Part shown: positions 53,091 through 63,890 of the stretch, one piece after another
Layout: every line of letters starts with the position of its first letter
Numbering within the stretch: the first letter of the stretch is position 1
Assembly: GCA_023213395.1 (NCBI GenBank)
Contig: CM041465.1
Coordinates: 193,385,741 to 193,449,740, forward strand
DNA length: 64,000 nucleotides
Direction of reading: 5' to 3'
Origin: Cycas panzhihuaensis
Lineage: Eukaryota > Cycadophyta
Notes under the pieces: model-generated
What the model was told of the DNA's origin: nothing
Seen by the model: only the letters and a program-made list of their open reading frames with translations
Database searches by the model: none
Position numbers and translations under genes: made by a program

Positions 53091-54094
53091 ATGTTTTAGA
53101 ATGGTACAAAAATTGAGATAACAAGAGTCTGCAAAAGACTAAATGGATCATCATAAATGTACCTAAGAGGTAAAAAAGAAGCCACATAAGTGAAATGGGA
53201 GGCAGACCTAGAAGGTAAAGGTAACATAGGGAAAGAGATGGTCCCAAGGGTTATTGTGGTAAGGAAAAATAAGGAGGTATCCGTCGAGGCCCCCACCTAT
53301 ATAAGGAAAACTCACTGATAATGGGATTCATTTTCACAGGCTCGCGATTGATCTGGAGCCCTTTCCCCTATGCACTAGAGCACCGCCCAACTTTTGAGGT
53401 ACACAGAGAGAGATCAGGCCATTGGATTGAGGTGAGGAGACATCTATTAGGACCAGGGTGATGAGATGGCCATAGTAAGACTAGATACAGTGAGTGGATC
53501 GCCCCCTACCTATTACATTTTATCACTTAAATTTAATGTATTTTAATGCTTTTCTAGAGTAGTTTTGGGCCCCTTAAGGGCTCTAGATAGGAGGAGGACC
53601 AGGGCATTAGGTAGCCTTGGTCCTAATAGGCTTGGGTATGGCTCACCTAGGTAAAAAGTATGCGTTTTTTTTAGCATTAACCCCCCCTTTTGTGGGGGCT
53701 ATAGCTAGCCCCATGGTGAAATTTATGGTGTTGTAGAGTTTATCACGGGGCTGCTTAGAGCACGCTAAAATATTAGCAAGGCCCTAATCAAATTTGCAGT
53801 ACCATAGAGTTTGATAGGAGGCCTAGGAAGGTGCTAGATTTAGCCTAGGAGGGGGGAAGAGGCAATCTAAAGATAACGAGGTAGATGTAGAGGTGTTCTG
53901 ATTGATTATTAGGTGTTTTATAGGTTGTTATCACAGTAGACAACCATGGAAACATAGGGATTGCCATGATGAGATTTATTAAGATGATGACTCAAGGTGA
54001 TAAATAGATCTTGGGGAACTGTGAACTATTGAAGGCTATTAGGATGTTATAGTACACTTTAGACCAGTGTCTCTTGGTTGATATCGTTGCCTAT
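53091..54094. other. Tat-A segment between second RNase H and extra gene
   Basis: No counterpart in Tat-B, which is shorter here. 53690-53840 carries ATGGTGAAATTTATGGTG and GCAGTACCATAGAGTTTGATAG, resembling the repeated motif of the Tat LTR (38770-38830). At 53950-54094 the plus strand reads MMRFIKMMTQGDK, then NCELLKAI, with TAG stops, possibly the start of the extra gene, which would continue at 62138. The last five bases CCTAT are the left duplication of Copia-3. Promoter function for the extra gene is a guess. Confidence 0.45.
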
Positions 54095-54739
54095 TGTTGA
54101 GAATACAAGGTCCCAACCCTTTAACTTGCACCAAGATCTATTGCATTCTTGCAACTAGTTACAGAAAACAAAACTTAAAATTACATGCAAGTTCTAAAAT
54201 CAGAGATTATACAATAACATGAAAATGAAATCCAAACATCACATATGCACTTGATATAACATGGTAAAACCCTAGCAGTGTGCTAGGGAAACATCCACAT
54301 AAGAAAGGTATCGATCTTTATTACTATAAAATGGAGAAACAATATATATGAGTTCTAGAGTGCTCTCAGGAATAACAACCAGCTACTGCCTTCATCACAG
54401 TACATTACATTACATACAACATAATAAGAAAAAGCCCTAAAACGAGCTACATCAGAGGGACATCTAGGGCATGAATCTCAACTGTAGAATCTAGCGTATT
54501 TGTATTGAACGACTCAAATTCTCTTTACATTTTAATATGCTTTACATGGCTAATTTTTCGGGTTGGGGGCTATCACCCCCGAACACCCTTCTAGCAGGGG
54601 GTATTCCATTCCCTCTGCACCCCCTGGTCAAGGGGGGCTCCCATCCCCCTTGGAACCCCCCAAGAAAGATTTGGGGGGGAAACCACACCAAAAATGTGCC
54701 AAAATTTTAGCCCTATAATTATTGTCACAATATCTAATA
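54095..54739 (-). repeat. Copia-3 3' LTR with G/C-run block
   Basis: 645 bp, TGTTGAGAATACAAGG to TATCTAATA, paired with 61494-62137. 54559-54680 alternates runs of G and C (GGGGGCTATCACCCCC, CCCCCTGGTCAAGGGGGG, a run of seven G near 54673) that could form hairpins or quadruplexes. No usual polypurine tract: the next bases read AATCTCCACC on the plus strand. Confidence 0.9.
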
Positions 54740-54744
54740 ATCTC

Positions 54745-55356
54745 CACCTTTACAACAATTACCTGATACCTTTCCTAGATCCTTTATCATCTTTTCTGCA
54801 AGCTAAGAGAAGCCAAACACTATTTAAACTTCTCTAATGGTACTGGTTTTGTGAATATATCAACACAATTTTGATTAGTATGAATCTTCTTAAGTGCCAC
54901 TCCACTTGCTTCCACAACCTATTTAACAAAATGGTACTTAAGAGTAATATGCTTTGTTCTACTGTGATAAGATGGATTCTTGGCTAGGTAAATGGCACTT
55001 TGACTGTCACAAAATACCTTTATATTTTCCTGTCTCCTTCTAAGCTCAACCAATAGACCCTATAACCAGATTACTTCTTTACAAGCATGTGTTGTAATAA
55101 CATATTCAGCTTCCGTGGTTGACAGTGTAATTGTGCTCTATAATTTAGACATCCAACTAACTAGACCATTTGCAAGAGTAAAAACATAACCTGAAGTAGA
55201 CCTTCTTTTGTCTGAATCTCTTGCAAAGTTTGAATCAACATATCCACAAACCCGATTACCTATACCTCTAAAGGTGATGTAGTAATCACTCGTGCCTCTC
55301 AAATACCGAAGCACCTATTTCACTATAACCCAATGTTCCTTTCTTGGATTTGCCAT
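54745..55356 (-). pseudogene. Copia-3 RNase H
   Basis: The minus strand reads CGYVDSNFARDSDKRRSTSGYVF (first Asp region), LANGLVSWMSKL*STITLSTTEAEYVITTHACKEVIWL*GLL. STTEAEY with its Glu is intact, and the two stops are TAG at Gln codons. The C-terminal part to about 54780 gives HIEMKYHFVRQVVE-like and ADIFTKPVP-like pieces. The domain is cut at 55356 by the solo Tat LTR and joins RT at 58063: NPRKEHW on one side, AGLW-like VVSRFM on the other. The join is seamless apart from the 5-bp duplication. Confidence 0.85.
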
Positions 55357-58062
55357 TATTTCCTGACTACTGGGAATGGATACGAAGAGGACGACTCAGG
55401 TAAGTGCAGGTATGTTTCTCACCTTATTTTTGCTTTTTGTGAGGAGTACTTGCTCGCATATTACATGTCTTCTTGTAGATGGTTTGCACCATCTACACCC
55501 TTTTAACCTATGATGACTATAGTGGGGGTACACTTCTAGCAAGTGTGGCACCCCGGTGGCCACGTCACCTCCCGCAATCTACCCTACTCCCCTTAAGGCT
55601 TGTCCAACTCATGTAAATGATTGATTGTTGTGTTGATTTATCACCACTCAATCTCCTTGTAGTGTCCTAGAGCCCCTTAATCATTTTTTGTGTGGTCCTC
55701 GGTTCTCTAGTTACTCTTGGGTAGGTGGGCCTGCCCCCTGCGAGCCTCCTAGTACCCTAGCTCACAGGCTCGATTGGCTGTTTAGGCTAGTTTGGTCTTC
55801 TGGTCTCGCACCGTGATAAATTTCATGGTACCATGAAGTTTACCATGGTGCAGCTGTTATAATTTATTTTTTAAAACTGTCGTGGTAATTCTCGTATTTA
55901 TTGTGGAATTACCACGTGTCCTTCGACCCTCCTCAGCGCCAATTGAGCCCTAATCACTTGATTAGGGTTGGGGCTGAGTATTTAATCCCATCTCAACTCA
56001 TTTTTAGAATCTTTTTGGACTCTTTTTGGAAGGAATACAAAGGAAAAATGCCCTGCTCTCTGCTCTATTTTTCTGCTTTGCTGCATTTCTAAGACTTGTA
56101 ATTGCTCCTCTATGTCCAGCTCTCCTTAGGCTTCACTGTGACATCCTCACAGCTCATTACACACCCCAGAGAGGGCCTCCTTGAGGAGTTTTCAGGGTCT
56201 CTTTGCCCAAGCAATTACTGAGTAGTCCCAGAAGTAGGATTTCCCTCAGTCGCCTTAGTAGGGGCTCCATACCTATTGTATCTTAGCCTTAGGTTTTTTT
56301 TAGCCTCTTCTCAGCAGGCTTTTGCAGAGAAAACACCTCCCCACTTTCCCTTGAGGTATTTATTGATCTAAAGTCATTTCTTTGCTCAATTTGTGCCTAT
56401 ATTTGTGTATGTTTGTCACTAGTTTTCTTCTCCTTATTCAAGAGTTTGTTTCTTGCTTTCTCTTTGATTTTTCTCTGTCACTTGAGCCTCTTGTCCTGCG
56501 TTTCACACCTAAGACAATGGCCAAAGAGGACTCCATAGGGTTTGGGATAGAGCTGGGTGGATTTTATACCACCTTTACGCTCCCTAAGAGGCTTCCACCC
56601 TCCAAACCCTTCTCTTTTGCCCCTGTGTTTCTAGCCACTGAAACTAGTGTTTACACCTATTGCAACACTGGTTTGCAGGCCCATTTCTCTCATCCAGGCA
56701 ATGCATAAGCCCCAGAAACCCTTCCTAGCTCAACCCTTCTCTCAACGGCTTGGTTTACTCCCTATAACACTCTGGCCCATTGAGGACTTCCTTGGGTTCT
56801 TTTGCACTTTTGCTGTCCCTGTTTATAGCCATTTATCTGACCATACCCTTAACGCCTGTGGCTTCTTGAGGGAGGGTAGGATTGCCCTTTGCGGAAGGTG
56901 GGTCATTCCAAGGCTCACCTAGTTACATACCTTCCGTTTGGGTATTTTTAACTATAATTTATTGTTGTAACCTTGTGATTTATGAGTACTAACATATATG
57001 TATAGAGATTTAGTTTTGGCATATGCATATATATATGTTTTGGTGCTCCTTCTTGTGTTGCTAGCCTCCTTTCTCCAGAAGGGAATCTTTGCACTTGCTT
57101 ACAGGTAAAAGGAAGACGTGAGGAACTTCTCCTCCCTTCTTTTTCCTGGGTAAGTACATTTATTTATATTTTATCATAGCATTTTATTTTCCGCTATTAC
57201 TTTCCTTTTAATTTTCAGTACTTTAGTGTTGCTTTCCAAGGAAGGTAAGGAAGCCCCATGCTTCACCCTATGGCGACCCTCTGCCGTTGCTTCGTGGAAT
57301 GATTTAGACATCTTGTAGAAGCATCGCTGCTTTAATCGCACCCTCATCCTGGGTATGCGCCCTTGCTTCATTTCACTCTCACTCTTTTGAAAAGGTTTGC
57401 ATAGTAGTAATTAGACAACATAAAAGAAAAAGGGAATCAACTCTTTTTATCTGCATTTTGTATGTTATATCTCACATACCATACCTATTTTAAAAAAGGG
57501 CTCTTAGGAAGTTTTCCCCTTAGCCTTTCCCCTTAGCTTGCAAACCTTACCTTTACTCCCTTGGCTTATCGTATTTGATTTGGTTTACTTACGCGTACCT
57601 TAGCACCCTCGCTTCTCTTGGTTACACCCTCAAGGGGGGAACTTTGGATTGATTAATCGTTCCCACTCCCTTCCTCTTTCCTCGGGTTCCTTCACTTAGC
57701 CGAATAACTAAGAAGGTCTTAGTCGTAGGCTGTTCACCTACCTTGCTCCTATTTGCTTCCCTCTGCCTTAGGGAAACCCTTGAGGATCCTCTTCCTCCCC
57801 TTCCAGCCACCCAAGGGCAGGAGGACTCTTCTCTAGAATCTATCCAGGCTACCTTTTCGCCTTCCCTCTTCCTAGTCGAAGTGGGGAACCACCCTTAGCT
57901 AGTTGGGTATCATTCACAGGTCCCGAACTTGTGCTCCGGCGCATGGGGCGCTCTGCGTGGTACTCGCCTCACTTGTAGGTTCCTATCCGTACCCCTATAT
58001 TGTCATCAATTATCTTCTTCATTCCTACTTAGCTAGGTGGTTATCCTATAGATGCGCATCCA
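55357..58062 (+). repeat. Solo LTR of the Tat family, plus orientation
   Basis: 2706 bp, starting TATTTCCTGAC (for TGTTTCCTGG) and ending GATGCGCATCCA, the inverse complement of the Tat-B LTR. Landmarks: CTGTTATAATTTATTTTTTAAAA at 55856 against the complement of 38745-38770, and CTTGTGCTCCGGCGCATGGGGCGC at 57928 against the complement of 36811-36836. The target duplication is GCCAT left (55352-55356) and ACCAT right (58063-58067). There is no internal Tat sequence, so it arose by LTR-LTR recombination after insertion in Copia-3. The open frames inside are not genes. Confidence 0.9.
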
Positions 58063-59040
58063 ACCATAAACCTGCTAACTACATTGACTGCATGTGAAAT
58101 ATCAGGTCTTGTACATACCATGGCATACATCAAACTTCCTACTGCACTGGCATAAGGCACACGAGATATATAAGCCTTTCTTCTTCACTACTAGGACTCA
58201 TATTCAAAGAAATCTTGAAGTGGGAAGCCAATGGGATACTCATTGGTTTCACATTTGCCATACCAAACCTGGTTAGCACCTTCTCCACATATTTCTGCTG
58301 TGATAACCATAGCTTACCATTTTCCCTGTCTCTGTATATCTCCATGCCTAAGATTTGTTTTGTAGCTCCTAAATCCTTCATATCAAAAGTTCTAGCCAAT
58401 TGAGCCTTTAGCTTATTGATTTCTTCTATGCTCTTGCTTGTAACTAGCATGTCATCAACATATAACACCAAGATAATGAATAAGCCATTGTCCATAAATT
58501 TAAAGTAAACACAATAATTATACTCAATTCTTTTGAAATTTTGGCTCTCTATGAAGGCATTAAACTTCTTGTACCACTGCTTGGGTGATTGCTTCAAGCC
58601 ATAAAATGATTTTATGAGCCTGCAAATAAGTCTTTTCTTGCCATCTTGTACAAACCCTTCTACTTGATCCATATAGATCTCCTCATCTAAATCTCCATGT
58701 AGAAAAGTTATTTTTACATCTAACTACTCCAAGTCCAAATCGAGAGAAGCTACCAATGCTAACAACACTTGAATTGAAACAAGTTTAACAACTGGTGAAA
58801 AGATCTCATGAAAGTCAATACCTACTTTCTGTGCAAAACCTTTAGCCACCAATCTTGCCCTGTATTTATTAACCTTTCCATGAACATTTGTTTTCTTTTT
58901 AAAAACCCACCTATAACCAATAGTCTTCCTGCCATGTGGAAGTTCTACCAAGTCCCATGAATTATTTTTCTTCAAAACATCTATCTCTTCTTGCATAAAC
59001 CTTATCGACTTCTCACCATGGATATTATCTATTGCTTCCT
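58063..59040 (-). pseudogene. Copia-3 reverse transcriptase (RVT_2)
   Basis: Two open stretches, 58724-58996 (EIDVLKKNNSWDLVELP, IGYRWVFKKK, YRARLVAKGFAQK, HEIFSPVVKL) and 58139-58672 (EGFVQDGKKRLICRLIKSFYGLKQSPKQWY, LFIILVLYVDDMLVTS with the YVDD site intact, ATKQILGMEIYRD, KYVEKVLTRFGM). The only break between them is a TAG (DLE*LDVKITFLHGDL), where Gln or Trp is expected. A frame break follows at VCLMPVQ*EV near 58139. It is well kept and gives the best view of RT in the copia elements here. Confidence 0.92.
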
Positions 59041-60010
59041 AATAACATGTGGGCTCACTATCATTAGAAACTAAAGCAATAGAAATAGAAGGGTTGTACC
59101 TGTCAAGTGGATGACTAACTCATGTAGATCTTCTAACTATTGGTAGAGGAGTGTCCACATACTCCTATGAATTTACTGCTGATTCATCTTCAGAGATATC
59201 TTCATACTCTTATGATTCCACAGATGGTTGCATTTCAAATTTGACTTGTTCATGTTCAGCTTGCTGCTCCTGTTTCATTTCAACTTCTTCACTATCTGAT
59301 TTTACAAGGGGAGATTTATTAAATACGACATCTCTGTTAATGGTGATTTTGTGGGCAGTAGGATCCCACAACCTGTATCCTTTCACACTATCCTTATCAC
59401 CATAACCAACAAAGATATATCTCTTAAATTTTGGGTCTAACTTTGAATGTTTACTTTTGTCAGTCCAGGCATAAGTATCACAACCAAAAACTTTTAAATT
59501 TGAATAATCATATGGATGTGCAATCCATACCTCTTCAGGAATTTTACAATCTATTGCAAGTGATGGTGACCTGTTTACTAGATAGCAAGTTGTTTGAATA
59601 GCTTCTGCCCACAAGCCCTACTCTATTCATGTATTACTTAGCATGCTTCTTACTCTTTCTAAGAGTGTCCTATTCATGTGCTCAGCAATGCCATTTTACT
59701 GTGGAGTATAGCTAGTGGTCTTGTGTCTTTGGATTACAGCTTCTCTACAATAGTTCTCAAACTCCAAGGAGTTGAACTCACCTCCATTGTCAGTTCTTAA
59801 ATATTTGATTGTCTTACTAGTACTATTCTCAACTAGAGCCTTGAACTGCTTAAACACACTAAACACTTCAGATTTCCTTTTTAAAAAATAGACCCATACC
59901 TTCCTGGAGTAATCATCTATAAATGTGACAAAATATAATGATCCTACATAAGATATTTTAGGGGTTGGTCCCCATACATCTGAATGTATGTAATCTAGAA
60001 TGCCTTTACT
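59041..60010 (-). pseudogene. Copia-3 integrase
   Basis: The core is readable with few breaks. Near 59780-59990 are SYILSHLWTKYLG-like start sequences and TDNGGEFNSLEF (Asp kept). Near 59680-59700 is PQ*NGIAEHMNRTLLERV with the catalytic Glu kept (codon GAG, plus strand CTC at 59681-59683). Then an open stretch at 59210-59614: MWAEAIQTTCYLVNRSPSLAIDCKIPEEVW, LKVFGCDTYAW, FVGYGDKDSVKGYRLWD and TINRDVVFNKSPL. An acidic linker to RT follows (59041-59210). The remaining stops are TAA or TAG at Gln and Trp. Confidence 0.87.
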
Positions 60011-60560
60011 AGTGTGACTCCCTGCCTTAAACTTGAGTCTACACTATTTTCCAAAAATACAATATTTACATAAAGCTAAGTCTGAAAGCTGCAAGTTAGG
60101 GAGCAACTTACGGTTTATCAACACCTTAAGTCCTCTCTCACTCATATGCCTAAGTCTCTGATGTCATAGCTGAGCTGGATCTTCTACATTCTTTGATGCT
60201 GTAGCTTCTTGGCTGACATCTGTACTTCCCACTAAAATGTAAAGATTTCCTTTCTTTAAGGCTTTTATAACAACCAAGGCACCCTTTGATACCTTTAGGA
60301 CTCCTTCATGACCTGTATGCTTAAAACCACCTGAATCTAATTCACCTAAGGAAATCAGATTCCTTTTCAAATTAGGTACATGTCTAACCTCAGTTAATGT
60401 TCTGACTACCCATCGAACATCTTAATTCTAATGCTACCAATACCCACTGTCTTATAAAAAACTTCATTTCCCATAAGCATATCACCACCATTAAGAGGTT
60501 GGTATGATGAGAACAAACTCTTGTGTGGACACATGTGGTGCGAAACACTTGAATCTAATA
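60011..60560 (-). pseudogene. Copia-3 protease and gag-pre-integrase
   Basis: The open stretch 60164-60370 reads MKRNLISLGELDSGGFKHTGHEGVLKVSKGAL, then LYILVGST, a gag-pre-integrase N-terminus; the zinc His/Cys pairs follow to about 60011 in broken frame. Upstream near 60520-60560 the protease reads LLDSSVSHHMCPHKSLF, where the family has ILDSGC.YHMCP. Asp is kept and the Gly is Ser. Two stops interrupt it, near 60410 and at D*LL, where Trp is expected. Confidence 0.8.
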
Positions 60561-61422
60561 ATCAGTCATGGTGATAATGAGAAATATTACAAGCGACCAA
60601 GACATCATCATTTATACCTTGATTTGACTCCACCTAATTTGCCTCCTTGGTAGGATCTTTCTTTTTCTAGAACTCCTTCCTTTTGTAACAATCCTTCTTG
60701 AGGTGACTGATCTTATTACAATGCCAACACCTGAGCTTACTCTTTTTTCTCTTTGACTTGGACCTCGATGTATCTCTAGAGTTTTATCCTCTCTCAAACG
60801 TTCTACCCCTTACTGTCATGGCTTTTGGTGTGGAGGTTTCAAAACTAGATTTCCTCTGCACTTCTTCCATTAGCAAAGTACTCACAACATAATCATAATT
60901 CAATACATATGTAGTTCTAAAACTAATTGAGGTGACAATATTATCCCAAGATTTGGGTAGTGAGCATAACAAGGTAATAGCCTTGTCTTCATCCTCATTT
61001 TTAACATCGATACTAGTTAACTAAAAAATAAGTGTATTGAAAACATTTAAATGGTTAGCAATTTTTGTACCTTCCTTCATCCGTAAAGAGTACAGTTGCC
61101 TCTTCAAGTAGATTCGATTCGTTACTAATTTGGTCATATATAGGCCTTCCAACTGGGTCTATAATCCTACTGCTATCTCCTCCCCTACGATGTTAAACAA
61201 GACTTCATCTTCCAAGCACAATCGTATTGTGCTAAGTGCCTTTTTATCTAAGTCATCCCATTCATCATTGTCCATCCCTGCAAGTTTCTTTGATTTGCCT
61301 ACAAGGGCTTTGTACAAACCCTATTATACAAGAACATCATATGCTTTTAGCTTCCATAACTCGAAGTTATTCTTGCTATTGAATTTCTCCACCTCGAACT
61401 TTGCACCTGCTAGTTTCGCCAT
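60561..61422 (-). pseudogene. Copia-3 gag
   Basis: Starts ATG at 61422 (MAKLAGAKFEVEKFNSKNNF), the normal start of Tnt1-like Gag. Then ELWKLKAYDVLV**GLYKAL (two stops, TAA TAG, at Gln Gln), DLDKKALSTIRLCLEDEVL, GL*TQLEGLYMTKLV (TAG for Trp), LKRQLYSLRM, MLCSLPKSWDNIV (60930-60972), and a perfect CCHC knuckle CWHCNKISHLKKDC at about 60690-60732. The spacing C-x2-C-x4-H-x4-C is intact. The start is supported by family length and by lying about 60 bp from the primer site. Confidence 0.88.
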
Positions 61423-61478
61423 TTAGTGTAGAAAAGCCAACACTAAAACCTTCACAAACTTGCTGCAATAAAAAGAGT

Positions 61479-61490
61479 GGCTCTGATACC
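61479..61490 (-). promoter_or_regulatory. Copia-3 primer-binding site
   Basis: The plus strand reads GGCTCTGATACC/A, the reverse complement of TGGTATCAGAGCC, three bases inside the 5' LTR. Initiator tRNA-Met type. Confidence 0.92.
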
Positions 61491-61493
61491 ACT

Positions 61494-62137
61494 TGTTGAG
61501 AATACAAGGTCCCAACCCTTTAACTACCACCAAGATCTATTACATTCTTGCAACTAGTTACAAAAAATAAAACTTAAAATTACATGCAAGTTCTAAAATT
61601 AGAGATTATATAATAACATAAAAATGAAAGCCAAACATCACATATGCACCCAATATAACGTGGTAAAACCCTAACAGTGTGATAGGGAAACATCCACATA
61701 GGAAAGGTATCGATTTTTATTGTTGTAGAATGGAGAAACAGTACATCTCAGTTATAGAGTGCTCTCAGGAGCAACAACCATCTGCTGCCCTCATTATAGT
61801 ATATTACATTACACATAACATAATAAGAAAAATCCCTAAAACGGGCTATATGAGAGGGACATCCAAGGCATGAATCTCAACCATAGAATCTAGGGTATTT
61901 GTATCGAACAACCCTAATTCTCTTTAAATTTTAATATGCTTTATATGGCTAATTTTTCAAGTCGAGGGCTACTGCCCCAGAACCCCCTTCTAGTGGGGGG
62001 CATTCTATGCCCCCCGTATCCCCCAGTCAAGGGGGGATCCTAGCCCCCTTGGAACCCCTTGAGAAAGATTAGGGGGGAAACTGCACTGAAAACATGCCAA
62101 AATTTTAGCTCCATAATTGTTGTCACAATATCCAACA
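61494..62137 (-). repeat. Copia-3 5' LTR
   Basis: 644 bp, TGTTGAGAATAC to TATCCAACA, paired with 54095-54739; the G/C-run block is at 61963-62085. The right duplication CCCAT follows at 62138-62142. Confidence 0.91.
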
Positions 62138-63215
62138 CCCATTAGGATTGTAGGTGGCATGTATTCCTCCTCCCCCAAGTTGGGGATGTTACTATTACAC
62201 CAGGGGACATTTGAAGGATCTTGGGCATACTGGTGGGAGGAGCATCAGTATCACTAAGGGTATTACTTGGTAATGACACTACACACAGGAAGGTAGCCAC
62301 ACTTTTCACTAGCCAGGATAGGTGGGAGAGGTGTGGGATACCAATGTAGACCATGGTTATGTCACAAATTCCTTAGGTGAGGAAGTTGATCATATTAGGC
62401 ATTCTATTCTAGATATCCTAGAAATAGAACTATAGAGATATATGTGGCAGATGGATGGAGATAGTCAAGAGGTGTGAGGCTAGGGAGAGACTAGATTGGG
62501 CCACTCTAATAGTGGTGAATATGGTCACCCAGCTAGATGCCATTAGGGTGACAGGGAGAGGAGGATTCTCCTATTGTATGTTACTATAGTGTTGGTTCTT
62601 TGATTATTTTGGGGTAGTTGCACCACTAGGAGGACCACACCATATCTTTGCACAGGCTACCATGGTACACAGATGGAAGACTTAGTTCGGGGGGACCAAG
62701 GATCAAGCACATGTCTGGTGCTCGGTGGAGGAAACATCACTAGACCTCCACCATGGCAGGTTATATGGAAAATACATATAGAGGGGTAAGGTGGGATAGT
62801 GATGATGAGGCAGGAGGAGCAGGAGGTGCCCCTGGCGATGGATATGATGATGGTGGTGGTGACGGAGGCAATGGAACAGGCCCATTGAGAGTATCTAGTG
62901 ATGATGTGGGTCCATCAGGGACCACAGGAGGTGAGGCAGGGCCCTTAGAAGCCGTAGGAGGAGAGGCAGGTCTCTCAAGAGCTGCAAGGAGAGGTAGGCC
63001 ACCCTGCACACCAGTTTAGAGACTGAGGATGGTAGGGAGAGCTCAGGCAGTAGCAGTGGTGATAGTAGTGGAGGGGGGAGGTACCCCAGCAGGCCAGAAG
63101 GTTGATGAGGTGGTCCTCGAGGAGGACGAGTCACCAATAGTTAAGGGAGGCGCTCAGGAGGTGAAACACTACCATTTCCTTCTCTCCTTTGACTATCAGG
63201 CATTTGAATAGTTTT
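62138..63215 (+). pseudogene. Tat-A opposite-strand extra gene, exon 1
   Basis: Plus strand, opposite to the Tat-A genes. 62490-62740 reads WATLIVVNMVTQLDAIRVTGRGGF, LL*CWFFDYFGVV, GGPHHIFAQATMVHRWK, resembling the LLQLW-x-EHF part of plant mobile domain proteins; this is a weak motif match. Then an acidic Gly-rich open stretch at 62753-63019 (DSDDEAGGAGGAPGDGYDDGGGDGG), then VDEVVLEEDESPIVKGG to 63200. Stops are TAG and TAA. Plant mobile domains are known in some transposons and host genes, and their presence here would be a passenger domain. The 5' part seems to lie at 53950-54094, beyond Copia-3. Role unknown. Confidence 0.5.
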
Positions 63216-63285
63216 CTTTAGATTTAGTTTTGAGGGTTTGATATGCATATGGATATGTGGACTAATATATGACATGTTTGACTTG

Positions 63286-63890
63286 TCAAGAGCAGCGGGA
63301 ATGGTAAGGTTGATAGAGGCAATAGTCTGGGAGGCATTCCCCTAGGTCTACGTAGAGAGGCAACCTCCCATCCAGGCTGGAGAGGAGCCACGATTAGCAG
63401 GGGCATATACAGTGGCATTCACCCCACTGATCAAGGCTAGGGACATATGGGTAGAAGAGTCCTAGGAGCACCAGGTGAGGATGAGATAGCTATAGTGGGA
63501 GTTAGATAGGAATCATGTAGAGAGGGATACCCTATGTGGTCAAGTCTAAGTGCTGAAGCCTTAAGGGACTAGAGTAAGTAGAGATGTAGAGAGATGCATC
63601 AGAGTTGTCATGCTGGAGGAGCGACTCTGAGGAGTGGAGGAGAGGCTCTGATGGGTAGAGGGAGAGAGGGATCATATCCAAGGGAGATACGATCAACTAG
63701 TGGACCAGTTGGCATCAAGGTCGTCGCAGAGTAGGACACATACACACATGATAATAGTGATCCCAAGGAGGCCTCGAGATGAGGGAAGTGAGGTTAGGAG
63801 CTCACAGTAATACCAAAGGAGCTTAGGAGGCATGTGGTCTCCTAAGGAGGGATGACGATGACCAGGAGATGATACCCCTTAAGCATAGGA
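63286..63890 (+). pseudogene. Tat-A opposite-strand extra gene, exon 2 (coiled-coil tail)
   Basis: Aligned with Tat-B 40824-41400: MVRLIEAIVWEAFP*VYVERQPPIQAGEEPR, then ARDIWVEES*EH, then GERDHIQGRYDQLVDQLASRSSQSRTHTHM and SLGGMWSPKEG. The same layout of helical, charged residues and Ser/Arg tail is kept, but about nine stops (TAG, TGA) interrupt it. The preceding AT-rich stretch 63212-63285 corresponds to the putative intron. After 63890 the spacer toward integrase begins and the window ends. Confidence 0.6.

Larger units (their letters stand above)
54095..62137 (-). mobile_element. Copia-3, complete decayed Ty1/copia element of a different family
   Basis: Minus-strand, LTRs 54095-54739 and 61494-62137 (about 645 bp), tRNA-Met primer site at 61479-61490, target duplication CCTAT left and CCCAT right (one transition). 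Without the solo Tat LTR (55357-58062) it is about 5.3 kb. The order is gag, protease, integrase, RT, RNase H. Gag and pol resemble the Tnt1/Tork type of plant copia (for example LKRNLISLGELDSGGFK-like and MAKLAGAKFEVEKFN starts). It lies inside the Tat-A extra gene. Coding parts are broken by TAG/TAA at Gln and Trp codons but keep most active-site residues. Confidence 0.92.

Noticed and set aside
62703-62885. His-rich minus-strand frame
   Set aside because: The His run is the complement of GATGATGGTGGTGGTG, coding Asp/Gly repeats on the plus strand.
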